This document shows positions 7,716-16,536 of a DNA stretch of 64,000 nt, in pieces. The position numbers and the translations under genes were made by a program. This DNA comes from Streptomyces sp. NBC_01210. GTDB lineage: Bacteria > Actinomycetota > Actinomycetes > Streptomycetales > Streptomycetaceae. The stretch's first letter is position 1. Every line of letters starts with the position of its first letter. Location of the stretch: NCBI RefSeq assembly GCF_036010325.1, contig NZ_CP108549.1:2170001-2234000 (forward strand), given 5' to 3'. The notes beneath the pieces were generated by a model. The model was not told the origin of the DNA. It saw only the letters and a program-made list of their open reading frames with translations, and ran no database searches.

Positions 7716-9359
7716 TCAGTGTGCTCCGATCCCGGTGAGGGACTTGACCTCGAGCTCCGCGTACTTGACCTTGTCGGCCTCTTCCTTCGACAGGAGGGAG
7801 CCGAGCCAGCCGAGGAGGAAGCCCAGCGGGATCGAGACGATGCCCGGGTTCTCCAGCGGGAACCAGTAGAAGTCCACTGTCTTGAACATCGAGGTGGGCT
7901 TGCCGGAGACGACCGGCGAGAAGAGCACCAGCACCACCGACGCGGTCAGGCCGCCGTAGATGGACCACAGGGCGCCCTGTGTGGTGAACCTCTTCCAGAA
8001 CAGGCTGTAGAGGATCGTCGGCAGATTCGCCGATGCGGCCACGGCGAAGGCGAGTGCGACCAGGCCCGCCACGTTCAGATCACGGGCGAGCGCTCCGAGC
8101 GCGATGGAGACGACGCCGATGGCGACCGTCGCCCAGCGGGCCGCGCGGACCTCCTCCTTCTCGGTGGCCTTGCCCCTGCGGATGACGTTCGCGTAGATGT
8201 CGTGCGCGAAGGACGAAGAGGACGCCAGGGTGAGGCCCGCGACCACCGCGAGGATGGTGGCGAAGGCGACCGCGGAGATCACCGCCAGCAGAATCGAGCC
8301 CCCGGCGGATCCCGCTCCGCCGCCGATCTCCAGGGCTGCCAGTGGAGCCGCCGTGTTGCCCGCCTTGTTCGAGGCGATGATGTCGCCGGGCTTGAGCAGC
8401 GCGGCGGCACCGAAGCCGAGCACGATCGTCATCAGATAGAAGGCGCCGATGATGCCGATCGCCCAGATCACCGACTTACGAGCGGCCTTGGCGGTGGGCA
8501 CGGTGTAGAAGCGGATCAGGATGTGCGGCAGACCCGCGGTGCCCAGGACCAGCGCGATACCGAGCGAGATGAAGTCCAGCTTCGAGGTGCCGGTGGCGCC
8601 GTACTTGAGGCCGGGCTCCAGGAACGCCGATCCCTTGCCGCTGTTCTTCGCCGCCGAGCCGAGCAGGTCCGAGAGGTTGAAGTTGAACTTCAGCAGGATC
8701 AGGAAGGTGATGAGCACGGTGCCCGCGATGAGCAGGACGGCCTTGACCATCTGCACCCAGGTGGTGCCCTTCATACCGCCGATGGTCACGTACACGATCA
8801 TCAGTACACCGACCAGCGCGACGATCCCGATCTTGCCCGCGTCGCTGGTGATGCCGAGCAGCAGCGAGACCAGTACGCCCGCGCCCGCCATCTGCGCCAG
8901 CAGATAGAAGATCGAGACGACGATGGTGGAGGTGCCGGCGGCGGTGCGGACCGGTCGCTGGCGCATCCGGTAGGCGAGGACATCGCCCATTGTGTAGCGG
9001 CCGGAGTTGCGCAGCGGTTCGGCGACCAGCAGCAGCGCGACCAGCCAGGCGACCAGGAAGCCGACGGAGTACAGGAAGCCGTCGTAGCCGAAGAGGGCGA
9101 TGGCGCCCGCGATACCGAGGAAGGAGGCGGCGGACATGTAGTCGCCGGAGACCGCGAGGCCGTTCTGGAAGCCGGTGAACTGGCGGCCGCCGGCGTAGAA
9201 GTCGGATGCGCTCTTGGTCTGACGGCCGGCCCACACGGTGATGAAGAGGGTCGCGACGACGAAGCACGCGAAGAGTGTGATGATCAGCGGCCGGTGCTCG
9301 CTCGCCCCTCCTCCGGCGGCGAACTGGACCGTGGGATATGCGGCGTACGCGGCGCTCAT
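7716..9359 (-). CDS. Sodium:solute symporter, acetate/short-chain monocarboxylate type
   Basis: The 547-residue polytopic membrane protein belongs to the sodium/solute symporter (SSS) family, closest in layout to ActP/MctC-type cation-acetate symporters. The signature AGRQTKSASDFYAGGRQF follows the first helix, and SGDYMSAASFLGIAG lies at about residues 71-85; about a dozen further hydrophobic helices follow. The ATG at 9359 overlaps the stop of the upstream DUF485 gene, the usual partner of this class. Substrate (acetate, propionate or pyruvate) is inferred from the pairing, not shown. Confidence 0.9.
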   Translation of the reverse strand: MSAAYAAYPTVQFAAGGGASEHRPLIITLFACFVVATLFITVWAGRQTKSASDFYAGGRQFTGFQNGLAVSGDYMSAASFLGIAGAIALFGYDGFLYSVGFLVAWLVALLLVAEPLRNSGRYTMGDVLAYRMRQRPVRTAAGTSTIVVSIFYLLAQMAGAGVLVSLLLGITSDAGKIGIVALVGVLMIVYVTIGGMKGTTWVQMVKAVLLIAGTVLITFLILLKFNFNLSDLLGSAAKNSGKGSAFLEPGLKYGATGTSKLDFISLGIALVLGTAGLPHILIRFYTVPTAKAARKSVIWAIGIIGAFYLMTIVLGFGAAALLKPGDIIASNKAGNTAAPLAALEIGGGAGSAGGSILLAVISAVAFATILAVVAGLTLASSSSFAHDIYANVIRRGKATEKEEVRAARWATVAIGVVSIALGALARDLNVAGLVALAFAVAASANLPTILYSLFWKRFTTQGALWSIYGGLTASVVLVLFSPVVSGKPTSMFKTVDFYWFPLENPGIVSIPLGFLLGWLGSLLSKEEADKVKYAELEVKSLTGIGAH

Positions 9360-9772
9360 GCGTCGGCCTCCATACGGGACTTGATCGCCTCGGCCTTCGC
9401 GTCGAGCTTCGTGGAGGCGTAACGCGCATACAGCCAGGCGATGAGGAAGGTGGTGGCGAACTGGGAGAGTCCGAAGACGAGGGCGACGTTGATATTGCCG
9501 ATGAGCTTCGTGCCCATGAAGCCGCCAGCGTAGTTGGACAGCAGGACGTACAGCAGGTACCAGGCGATGAAAGCGACGGTCAGGGGGAAGGCGAAGGAGC
9601 GGTAGGTGCGGCGCAGTTCGCCGAATTCCGCACTCTCCTGCACCTCGACGAACGCCTCTGTCGTGGGTTGAGCGGGGCTGGTGTCCAGACCGCCCGGGGG
9701 CGACGGTGCATCGGTAGCCACGGAATCTCCTCGCGACGCGGGTGCGGTGGGGAAGGACTTGGGGATGGTCAC
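9356..9772 (-). CDS. DUF485 membrane protein, partner of the symporter
   Basis: The 138-residue protein has a disordered N-terminus (about 1-45, Pro/Ser/Ala-rich) and the DUF485 core: ELRRTYRSFAFPLTVAF, then two membrane helices with YVLLSNYAGGFM and a FGLSQFATTFLIAWLYARYA segment. DUF485 proteins are typically encoded just before acetate symporters, as here, with a 4-base ATGA overlap. The start at 9772 is the longest ATG frame; the true start may be further in. Confidence 0.87.
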   Translation of the reverse strand: MTIPKSFPTAPASRGDSVATDAPSPPGGLDTSPAQPTTEAFVEVQESAEFGELRRTYRSFAFPLTVAFIAWYLLYVLLSNYAGGFMGTKLIGNINVALVFGLSQFATTFLIAWLYARYASTKLDAKAEAIKSRMEADA

Positions 9773-9903
9773 AGCGGAACCTCACGGTCGGGGACGGTTT
9801 GATGTTGCTCCACCCCCTGACAACGGCACGGAGAGCGCGTCGAAGTGGTTCAGCGTCGGCCTTTTTCTTCCCGGTTTCTTCTCGAACTGATTGATGGGGC
9901 CGC

Positions 9904-9930
9904 ATGATCAGCGATAGCTTCGCTGGTCAT
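9904..9930. promoter_or_regulatory. Imperfect palindrome upstream of the subtilase gene
   Basis: ATGATCAGCGA (9904-9914) and TCGCTGGTCAT (9920-9930) form an inverted repeat matching at 10 of 11 positions around TAGCT. It lies in the divergent gap between the DUF485 and protease genes, so it could be an operator for either. Confidence 0.4.
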
Positions 9931-9985
9931 GTACCCGCCCATTCGCGTCTGTCTGGGCGGTTGTCACGGATGATGTGGAGAACCC

Positions 9986-11518
9986 ATGGCTCATCTGGGA
10001 TCCAGACGGCGGCGCGCACTCGCCCTGCCCGCAGGTCTGGCGCTCACGGCCTCGCTCGGCTTCCTTCCCGCGGGAGCCGCCTCGGCAGCCCCGGTGGACG
10101 AGGTACCCGCCGCGGTGGTGACCGACGGCCCGAAGCTGTCGTACGTCGTGAACGTCAAGGGCGGGCAAGGCACCGCCAAGTCGGTCAAGAAGGCGATAGC
10201 CAAGGCCGGCGGTTCGGTGGTGATCGCCTACGACCGGATCGGCGTCATCGTCGTCCACTCGCAGAACCCGGACTTCGCCAAGACGATCCGCCAGGTCAGG
10301 GGCGTCGCCTCGGCCGGCGCGACGCGTACCGCGCCGATCGCCGCCGCGAGCGACACCTCGATCAACTCCGAGCGCCCGCTCACCGCCCAGGAGGCGAAGA
10401 CCGCGGCGGCGCAGGCCGAGTCGGGGCAGGACCCGCTCGAGCCGCTCCAGTGGGACCTGCCCGCCATCAAGGCGGACAAGGCTCACGAGAAGACGCTGGG
10501 CAGCAAGAAGGTCACGGTCGCGGTCATCGACACGGGTGTCGACGACACGCACCCCGACCTCGCGCCCAACTTCAACGCCAACGCGTCGGCCAACTGCGTG
10601 AGCGGCAAGCCGGACACCACACCCGGCTCCTGGCGGCCGGCCGCCGGCGAGAGCGACCACGGCACGCATGTCGCGGGCACGATCGCCGCGGCCAAGAACG
10701 GTATCGGCGTCACCGGTGTCGCGCCGGGCGTCAGGGTCGCCGGCATCAAGGTGGCGACCACGGCCGGATTCTTCTACACCGAGTCGGTCGTCTGCGGCTT
10801 CGTCTGGGCCGCCGAGCACGGCGTCGATGTGACCAACAACAGCTACTACACCGACCCGTGGCTGTTCAACTGCAAGAACGACCCCGACCAGGGGGCCCTC
10901 GTCGAGGCCGTCACCCGCGCCACGCGGTACGCCGAGCGCAAGGGCACCGTGAACGTCGCCGCGGCCGGCAACTCCAGGATGGACCTCGCCGTCGACGAGA
11001 TCACGGACACCACGAGCCCGAACGACACCACCCCGGTCGAGCGGGTGATCAACCCGCGTGAGTGCCTGGACATCCCGTCCCAGCTCCCCGGCGTCGTCAC
11101 CGTCACCGCGCTCGGCGCCAAGGGCCTGAAGGCCTCGTACTCCAACTACGGCCTCGGCATGGTCGACATCTCCGCCCCGGGCGGCGACTCGACGGCCTTC
11201 CAGAAGCCGGACGCCCCCGCCACCGACGGCCGGATCCTCTCCACGCTGCCGGGCGGCAAGTACGGCTACAAGGCCGGTACGTCGATGGCCTCGCCGCATG
11301 TCGCGGGCGTCGTCGCGCTGATCAAGTCGAAGCACCCGCACGCTTCGGCGGCGCAGGTGAAGGCGCTGCTCTACGCGGAGGCCGACGACACGGCCTGCAC
11401 CAACCCGTACGACATCAACGGCGACGGCACGGTCGACGCGGTGTGCGAGGGCGGCAAGCGCAACAACGGCTTCTACGGAACGGGTGTCGCCGACGCCCTG
11501 GACGCGGTTCGCCGGTAA
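9986..11518 (+). CDS. Secreted S8 (subtilisin-like) serine protease
   Basis: The 510-residue preproenzyme has a signal peptide (residues 1 to about 35: RRRR, hydrophobic core, ASA-A cleavage), an inhibitor-I9-like propeptide (about 50-120) and a peptidase S8 domain. The catalytic triad is Asp182 (VIDTGVD), His225 (DHGTHVAG) and Ser433 (GTSMASPH), with Asn329 (AAGN) as oxyanion residue. It should be exported and activated by propeptide removal. The ATG at 9986 begins MAHLGSRRRR. A 14-bp hairpin terminator follows immediately. Confidence 0.95.
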   Translation: MAHLGSRRRRALALPAGLALTASLGFLPAGAASAAPVDEVPAAVVTDGPKLSYVVNVKGGQGTAKSVKKAIAKAGGSVVIAYDRIGVIVVHSQNPDFAKTIRQVRGVASAGATRTAPIAAASDTSINSERPLTAQEAKTAAAQAESGQDPLEPLQWDLPAIKADKAHEKTLGSKKVTVAVIDTGVDDTHPDLAPNFNANASANCVSGKPDTTPGSWRPAAGESDHGTHVAGTIAAAKNGIGVTGVAPGVRVAGIKVATTAGFFYTESVVCGFVWAAEHGVDVTNNSYYTDPWLFNCKNDPDQGALVEAVTRATRYAERKGTVNVAAAGNSRMDLAVDEITDTTSPNDTTPVERVINPRECLDIPSQLPGVVTVTALGAKGLKASYSNYGLGMVDISAPGGDSTAFQKPDAPATDGRILSTLPGGKYGYKAGTSMASPHVAGVVALIKSKHPHASAAQVKALLYAEADDTACTNPYDINGDGTVDAVCEGGKRNNGFYGTGVADALDAVRR

Positions 11519-11529
11519 CAGTGCTGCTC

Positions 11530-11561
11530 GGGGCCGGACGCGGAGTGCCGCGTCCGGCCCC
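11530..11561 (+). terminator. Terminator of the subtilase gene
   Basis: A perfect 14-bp stem (11530-11543 with 11548-11561) with an AGTG loop begins 12 bases after the protease stop. Confidence 0.87.
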
Positions 11562-11582
11562 TGTGCGTGTCCACGGGTTCCT

Positions 11583-11613
11583 ATGGCACTCGGGTGGCAC
11601 TCAGTGCCATAGT
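11583..11613 (+). promoter_or_regulatory. Candidate promoter/operator of a leaderless CoA-transferase gene
   Basis: TGGCAC-TCA-GTGCCA (11595-11609) is a perfect inverted repeat, nested with ATGGCACT (11583) and AGTGCCAT (11603). The -10-like CATAGT (11608-11613) ends 6 bases before the ATG at 11620, and no RBS is seen. This is the layout expected for a leaderless transcript with an operator over the promoter. Confidence 0.42.
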
Positions 11614-11619
11614 GCGTGC

Positions 11620-13083
11620 ATGGCTCACACATCCTTGAGCGGTACGCCTGCGAGCGGTCGGTCTTCGAGCGGTCGGTCGTCGGCCGGTACGGCCCACGCG
11701 TGGGCGGCGCTCGGCGGCGATCCCGCGCTCCTCGACCGCGTCCGGTACGAAGGCACGGGCGGGCTGCCCGCCCAACTGCCCGTCATGGAGCTGGCCCGCT
11801 CCTGCGTGGCGGTCTGCGCACTGGCCGCCGCCGAGCTCGCCGCGCGCCGCACCGGCGGCCGGGTCCCGGCCGTCCGGGTCGACGACGGAGCGGTGACCGC
11901 GGCATTCCACAGCGACCGGCTGGTGCGGGTCGACGGCGTGGCACCGACGACCTTCGCTCCGCTGTCCCGCTTCTGGCGGGCGGGCGACGGCTGGGTCCGT
12001 ACGCACGCCAACTACCCGCACCACCGGGCCCGGTTGCTGGCCGCGCTCGGGCTGCCCGGCGACGCGGGCGTGGAGGCCGTCGCCGCCGAGATCGGCGGGC
12101 GCCGGGCCGCGGAGGTCGAGGAGACGGTGTACGCGGCCGGTGGTCTCGCCGTGGCCGCCCGTACGCCCGAGGAGTGGGCGGCGCACGAGCAGGGATCGCG
12201 GGCCGCCGCGCACCCGCTGCTGACGATCGCGCCGGTCCATGAGCGCGACGAGCAACCACCGCGCACCTTGCCGGAGTTGACGGGCGAGACCCTGCTCCCG
12301 GCCGCCGGGCTGCGGGTCCTGGATCTCACCCGGGTGCTCGCCGGGCCGGTCGCCACCCGCACTCTCGCCCTGCTCGGCGCGGATGTGCTGCGGATCGACG
12401 CTCCCGGGCTGCCGGAGAGCCAGGAGGCGCACAACGACACGGGCATGGGGAAGCGGTCGACCCGGATGGACCTGGGCGACCGGGTGGGCGATCGGCGGAT
12501 CTTCGAGGAACTGCTGGAGAGCGCCGATGTGGTGGTGCTGGGCTACCGTCCCGGCGCGCTGGACCAGTTCAAGGGAATGACGGCCGACGCGCTCGCCGTA
12601 CGCAACCCGGGGCTGGTGATCGCGCAGCTCTCCGCGTGGGGCCGGTACGGGCCGTGGGCCGAACGACGCGGCTTCGACAGTCTGGTGCAGGTGGCGACCG
12701 GTATCGCCGCGATCGAGGGCGGTAAGGGACAGCCCGGCGCGCTGCCCGCCCAGGCGCTGGACCACGGCACCGGATATCTGCTGGCGGCCGGGGTACTGCG
12801 CGCGCTCACCGAGCAGCACGACGAGGGCAGGGCCCGGCTGGTGCGGCTCTCCCTCACCCAGACGGCGGCCTGGCTGATGAACCGGCTCACGAAGGATCCG
12901 GCCGAGGAGGCCAAGGAGACCGAGAAGTCTGGTGCGTACGACTCCGAGCGGTGGCTCACGGAGACGGACAGCCCCATGGGCCGACTGCGGCACGCCCTGC
13001 CGCCGGTCTCCTTCGCCGGCGGCCCGGCCAACTGGTCACGCCCACCCGGCTTTTGGGGGTCGGACGCGCCCGAGTGGCGCTGA
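11620..13083 (+). CDS. CaiB/BaiF family (class III) CoA-transferase
   Basis: The 487-residue protein belongs to the class III CoA-transferase family, which moves CoA between carboxylic acids. Two half-domains can be seen: an unusual N-terminal half (to about residue 215) and the canonical segment VLDLTRVLAGPVATRTLALLGADVLRI with GMGKRSTRMDL and QLSAWGRYGPWAERRGFDSLVQ. Duplicated half-domains with one canonical core are common in actinomycete members. The expected catalytic Asp is not obvious to me. The ATG at 11620 is probably leaderless. Substrate unknown. Confidence 0.85.
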   Translation: MAHTSLSGTPASGRSSSGRSSAGTAHAWAALGGDPALLDRVRYEGTGGLPAQLPVMELARSCVAVCALAAAELAARRTGGRVPAVRVDDGAVTAAFHSDRLVRVDGVAPTTFAPLSRFWRAGDGWVRTHANYPHHRARLLAALGLPGDAGVEAVAAEIGGRRAAEVEETVYAAGGLAVAARTPEEWAAHEQGSRAAAHPLLTIAPVHERDEQPPRTLPELTGETLLPAAGLRVLDLTRVLAGPVATRTLALLGADVLRIDAPGLPESQEAHNDTGMGKRSTRMDLGDRVGDRRIFEELLESADVVVLGYRPGALDQFKGMTADALAVRNPGLVIAQLSAWGRYGPWAERRGFDSLVQVATGIAAIEGGKGQPGALPAQALDHGTGYLLAAGVLRALTEQHDEGRARLVRLSLTQTAAWLMNRLTKDPAEEAKETEKSGAYDSERWLTETDSPMGRLRHALPPVSFAGGPANWSRPPGFWGSDAPEWR

Positions 13084-13148
13084 GCACGGTCGCGGAGGTT
13101 ACCGTTGCCCGTCCGCCCGTCGTGCCCCGCCCGTACCTGGAGTCACCC

Positions 13149-13736
13149 GTGTACCACGAGAGTTCCTGGGAGCCGCTGCCCGCCCGGTCCGTCGCAGAGC
13201 TGACGCTGCGGTTCGTCCTCACCGTCATCGTGCTGCCACTGCACTGGGCGATGCTGCTGGCGGGCTTCGCGTTCTTCCTCGCGATCGCTTTCGTGGGCGA
13301 TCTGTTCGCGCTGATCCCCGGGTTCGAGAAGGGCTTCGAGAAGACCATCGACGCGCTGGGCGACCGGCTGCAGGTCTGGCCGCGTTGGTTCGTGTCGTGG
13401 CCCGAGCTCCGGCACGAGGGCGACACGGCCTTCTACGGACGCCGCGCGGACAAGGAGGTGGCGGACTGGACGCGCAAGGCGACCGCGCCGCACGGCAAGA
13501 ACAAGCCCGTGCCGCCGTCGACCTGCGAGATACCGGTACGCAAGTACCGTGCCGTGGGCGCCGGTTACGTCCTGCGGACGGCCGAGGCGCAGGGCTGGGC
13601 CCTGCGCCACGACGAGTACTCCGACCTGCCGCACGAGATCAGGCTGCGCCGCGTCCCCGAGCCGCAGACGACGGACGCGGGGAGCACGGCGGCCTCATCC
13701 GGCGATCCGGGTCAGGCCCCCTCGGTCACGGCTTGA
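13149..13736 (+). CDS. Putative membrane protein of unknown function
   Basis: The 195-residue protein has a hydrophobic segment at about residues 17-53 (FVLTVIVLPLHWAMLLAGFA) and a hydrophilic, basic C-terminal domain with KVYRAVGAGYVL-like sequence. I chose the GTG at 13149 because TGGAG lies 6 bases upstream; longer in-frame starts inside the CoA-transferase gene are possible. The 3' end overlaps the convergent dehydrogenase gene by 11 bases. I do not recognise a family. Confidence 0.6.
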   Translation: MYHESSWEPLPARSVAELTLRFVLTVIVLPLHWAMLLAGFAFFLAIAFVGDLFALIPGFEKGFEKTIDALGDRLQVWPRWFVSWPELRHEGDTAFYGRRADKEVADWTRKATAPHGKNKPVPPSTCEIPVRKYRAVGAGYVLRTAEAQGWALRHDEYSDLPHEIRLRRVPEPQTTDAGSTAASSGDPGQAPSVTA

Positions 13737-14769
13737 TGATGACCTTGAGCGCGGTGCGCTCGTCCATCGCCTTGTAGCCGGCCGGGACGCCGTCGAGGCC
13801 GACCGACAGATCGAAGACGGGCGAGGGGTCGATCGTGCCGTCCAGAATGTCGGGCAGCAGCTCGGGGATGTAGGCGCGGACGGGCGCGACGCCACCGCGC
13901 AGGGCGATGTTCCGGTCGAACATCACGCCGAGGTCCAGACCGGTACCGCTGCCGTGGGGCACGCCCACGTAGCCGATCGCGCCGCCGTCGCGGGTGATCC
14001 CGACGGCCGTGCGCATCGACTGCTCGGTGCCGACGGCCTCGATCACGGCGTGCGCGCCCTGGCCGCCGGTCAGTTCGCGGACTGCCGCGACTGCCGCTTC
14101 GCCGCGCTCGGCGACGACATCGGTGGCGCCGAAGGTTTTCGCGATGTCGGTACGCACCTGGTGGCGGCCGAGGGCGATGATCCGCTCGGCGCCGAGCCGC
14201 TTGGCAGCCAGCACGCCGCACAGTCCGACCGCCCCGTCGCCGACGACCGCGACCGTGGAGCCGGCCCGCACCGCGGCGCCCACGGCGGCGTGGTGTCCGG
14301 TGCCCATGACGTCGGAGAGCGCGAGCAGCGCGGTCAGCAGCCGGTCGTCGGATGCGGCTTCGGCCGGGAGCTTGACGAGGGTGCCGTCGGCGAAGGGCAC
14401 GCGCACGGCCTCGCCCTGACCGCCGTCGAAGCCGACCGAGCCCCAGAAGCCGCCCTGCGGGCAGGACGTGTGCAGGCCCTCGCCGCAGAAGTCACAGGTG
14501 CCGTCGGACCAGACGAACGGAGCGACGACAAGATCGCCGGGCGCGAAGCCGCTGACCGCGGAACCGGCCTCCTCGACCACGCCGAGAAACTCGTGTCCGA
14601 TGCGCTGCCCCGGCTGGCGCGCGGACTCGCCGCGGTACGCCCACAGGTCACTGCCGCAGATGCAGGCGCGCAGGACACCCAGGACCACGTCGGTGGGCTG
14701 CTGGATCGCCGGATCGGGCACCTCCTCCACGCGGATGTCGTGCGGGGCGTGGATGACGGTGGCGCGCAT
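13726..14769 (-). CDS. Zinc-dependent alcohol dehydrogenase (MDR superfamily)
   Basis: The 347-residue medium-chain dehydrogenase has the catalytic zinc site in CICGSDLW and GHEFLG, structural-zinc-like cysteines in the GTCDFCGEGLHTSC region, and the nucleotide fold VVGDGAVGLCGVLAAKRLGA. The family oxidises alcohols or reduces aldehydes with NAD(P)H. It starts at ATG 14769 with an MRATVIHAPHDIRVEE start typical of the group. It lies alone between a convergent membrane-protein gene and the YhhN gene. Substrate cannot be read from sequence. Confidence 0.92.
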   Translation of the reverse strand: MRATVIHAPHDIRVEEVPDPAIQQPTDVVLGVLRACICGSDLWAYRGESARQPGQRIGHEFLGVVEEAGSAVSGFAPGDLVVAPFVWSDGTCDFCGEGLHTSCPQGGFWGSVGFDGGQGEAVRVPFADGTLVKLPAEAASDDRLLTALLALSDVMGTGHHAAVGAAVRAGSTVAVVGDGAVGLCGVLAAKRLGAERIIALGRHQVRTDIAKTFGATDVVAERGEAAVAAVRELTGGQGAHAVIEAVGTEQSMRTAVGITRDGGAIGYVGVPHGSGTGLDLGVMFDRNIALRGGVAPVRAYIPELLPDILDGTIDPSPVFDLSVGLDGVPAGYKAMDERTALKVIIKP

Positions 14770-14798
14770 GCGGCGAATCCTTGCTGATCAGACGAGTG

Positions 14799-15491
14799 TC
14801 ATACGGATGTACGACTCTCACGGTACGCCTGCGGAACCCGCGCCAGCACGCCAGTGGCCAGCAGCAGCTGCGCCGCGCAGTAGGTGAGCATGATCCAGAA
14901 ATCGGGCACGGGCGGTTGCGGCCACTCGGCGACGCCGGTGGCGATCAGCGTGTCGGAGAGCAGAAAGAGCGCCCCGCCCGCGCCCGCGACGGGGCCGAGT
15001 CCGCTGGAGCGGCATGCCATGGCGGTGAGCAGCAGCGAGTAGCCGGCGACCGGGATGCGCAGCTCGGCGGGGAGGTCGGGCCAGAGCAGCGCGACGGTAC
15101 CGACGAGGGCGGTGCCGTACACCGCCGCGAGCGGTGTGGACGTATGTGTACGTCGGAAGAGGACCAGGTAGCAGACGTGTCCGGCGGCGAACGACCCCAT
15201 GCCGACGAGGAAGGCCCAGTCCGCGTCGCCGAGCAGGAAGACGTCGCCGACCCAGCCGAGGAGCAGTGCGGCGACCAGCGTCCGGGGCGCGCCGCGGGTG
15301 ACGGCGTACGCCGCGAGCAGCGGCATGAGGAGGGGCTTGGCGATCTGGTGCCCGATGTCCGGGCCGAGGCCGAGGCAGGCCAGATCGCAGCCGACGGCGA
15401 GGAGGAAGGAGAGGAGGAGGGCCCGGCCGATCCGATCACGGGACGCCGCACGGCCCGCGACGGCGGTGCCGACCTGCGGCACCGCGCTCAC
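14799..15491 (-). CDS. YhhN/TMEM86-family protein, putative lysoplasmalogenase
   Basis: The 230-residue protein with about eight hydrophobic helices matches the YhhN family: KPLLMPLLAAY, the LLGWVGDVFLL acidic segment, GMGSFAAGHVCY, and a C-terminal SDTLIA...YCAAQLLLA. TMEM86B of this family cleaves the vinyl-ether bond of lysoplasmalogens; bacterial members are less studied. Its GTG start overlaps the stop of the upstream hydroxylase gene (GTGA), so the two are co-translated. That coupling suggests a shared ether-lipid role (inference). Confidence 0.85.
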   Translation of the reverse strand: MSAVPQVGTAVAGRAASRDRIGRALLLSFLLAVGCDLACLGLGPDIGHQIAKPLLMPLLAAYAVTRGAPRTLVAALLLGWVGDVFLLGDADWAFLVGMGSFAAGHVCYLVLFRRTHTSTPLAAVYGTALVGTVALLWPDLPAELRIPVAGYSLLLTAMACRSSGLGPVAGAGGALFLLSDTLIATGVAEWPQPPVPDFWIMLTYCAAQLLLATGVLARVPQAYRESRTSV

Positions 15492-16393
15492 GCGGCGTGC
15501 TCCGGCGCGGCAGCCGCCGCCGGGATCCCCGACTCCGGCGCGGTAGCCGCCGCCGGAGTCCGGGGCTCCGGCTGCCAGCCGGGTCCGCAGAAGACCCGCC
15601 CGGCCCGCTCGCTCCAGGTGCCCGCGGCCCGTACGTCCCGGGCGATCGCCGCGTACTCATGCGTGGCGACCCGCAGCGGGTTGGAGGTCTCGATGTTCTT
15701 GGTGAGCCCGAACACGGGCCGCTCGGTCTCGGGCGTGAACGACCCGAAGAGCCGGTCCCAGACGATCAGGATCCCGCCGAAGTTCCGGTCCAGATAGCCG
15801 CCCTGGGAGGCGTGGTGCACCCGGTGGTGGGAGGGCGTGTTCAGTACGTACTCGAAGGGCCGCGGCAGCTTGTCGATCCGCTCGGTGTGCACCCAGAACT
15901 GGTACACGAGGTTGGCGGACGAGCAGAAGGCGAGCGCGGCCGGATGCACACCGCACGCGATGAGCGGCAGATAGAACGGCCAGGCCGTCAGACTCGTCCA
16001 GGGCTGGCGCAGCGCCGTGGTGAGGTTGAACTTCCGGCTCGAGTGGTGCACGACATGGCAGGCCCACAGGATCCGGATGACGTGGTGGCCGCGGTGGGAC
16101 CAGTAGTAGAAGAAGTCCTGCGCGAGCAGCATCAGCAGGATCGTCCACCACAGGACGGGGACGCGCGCGGGGGTGAGCTCGTAGACCGCGGTGTAGATCG
16201 CGACGATGGGGATCTTCCACAGGAAGTCGAAGACGAGACTGCCGAGCCCCATGCCGACGCTGGTGGCGGCGTCCCTGGCGTCGTATCCGGCGGCGTCCTC
16301 GTCCGGATGGAGGCGGACGGTCACCATCTCCAGGACGCTGAGCAGCACGAAGGCGGGTATCGACCACAGCACGACATCGGGCAGGTTCGGCAT
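15488..16393 (-). CDS. Sterol desaturase/fatty acid hydroxylase family, alkylglycerol-monooxygenase-like
   Basis: The 301-residue membrane di-iron enzyme has the three histidine boxes HRGHH (100-104), HVVHH (113-117) and HHRVHH (189-194), with four or more hydrophobic segments. The flanking sequence (HHSSRKFNLTTALRQPW; LNTPSHHRVHH; FGGILIVWDRLFGSF) resembles the TMEM195/alkylglycerol monooxygenase branch more than classic sterol desaturases, as I recall them. It starts at ATG 16393 and is the first gene of a coupled pair with the YhhN gene. The C-terminal 25 residues are Ala/Pro-rich. Confidence 0.85.
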   Translation of the reverse strand: MPNLPDVVLWSIPAFVLLSVLEMVTVRLHPDEDAAGYDARDAATSVGMGLGSLVFDFLWKIPIVAIYTAVYELTPARVPVLWWTILLMLLAQDFFYYWSHRGHHVIRILWACHVVHHSSRKFNLTTALRQPWTSLTAWPFYLPLIACGVHPAALAFCSSANLVYQFWVHTERIDKLPRPFEYVLNTPSHHRVHHASQGGYLDRNFGGILIVWDRLFGSFTPETERPVFGLTKNIETSNPLRVATHEYAAIARDVRAAGTWSERAGRVFCGPGWQPEPRTPAAATAPESGIPAAAAAPEHAA

Positions 16394-16499
16394 GGGTGCA
16401 CCGTAGAGGCGGGGGCCGGGCGCGGCTAGACGTTGTTACCGACAAGTATGCGAGACGTGATGTCAGCAACCTTTGGTGACTTCTGCCAAGTCGGCATGC

Positions 16500-16528
16500 G
16501 TACGGTCCGGTCCCGTACGGTCCGGTCC
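16500..16528. repeat. Short direct repeat
   Basis: GTACGGTCCGGTCC occurs at 16500-16513 and again at 16515-16528 in the gap between the hydroxylase start and the VIT gene end. No function is apparent. Confidence 0.6.
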
Positions 16529-16536
16529 GGCGGCTC

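Noticed and set aside
7548..9422. Long plus-strand frame rich in Arg/Asp/Gln opposite the symporter
   Set aside because: Antisense shadow; the minus strand codes for a convincing SSS transporter.
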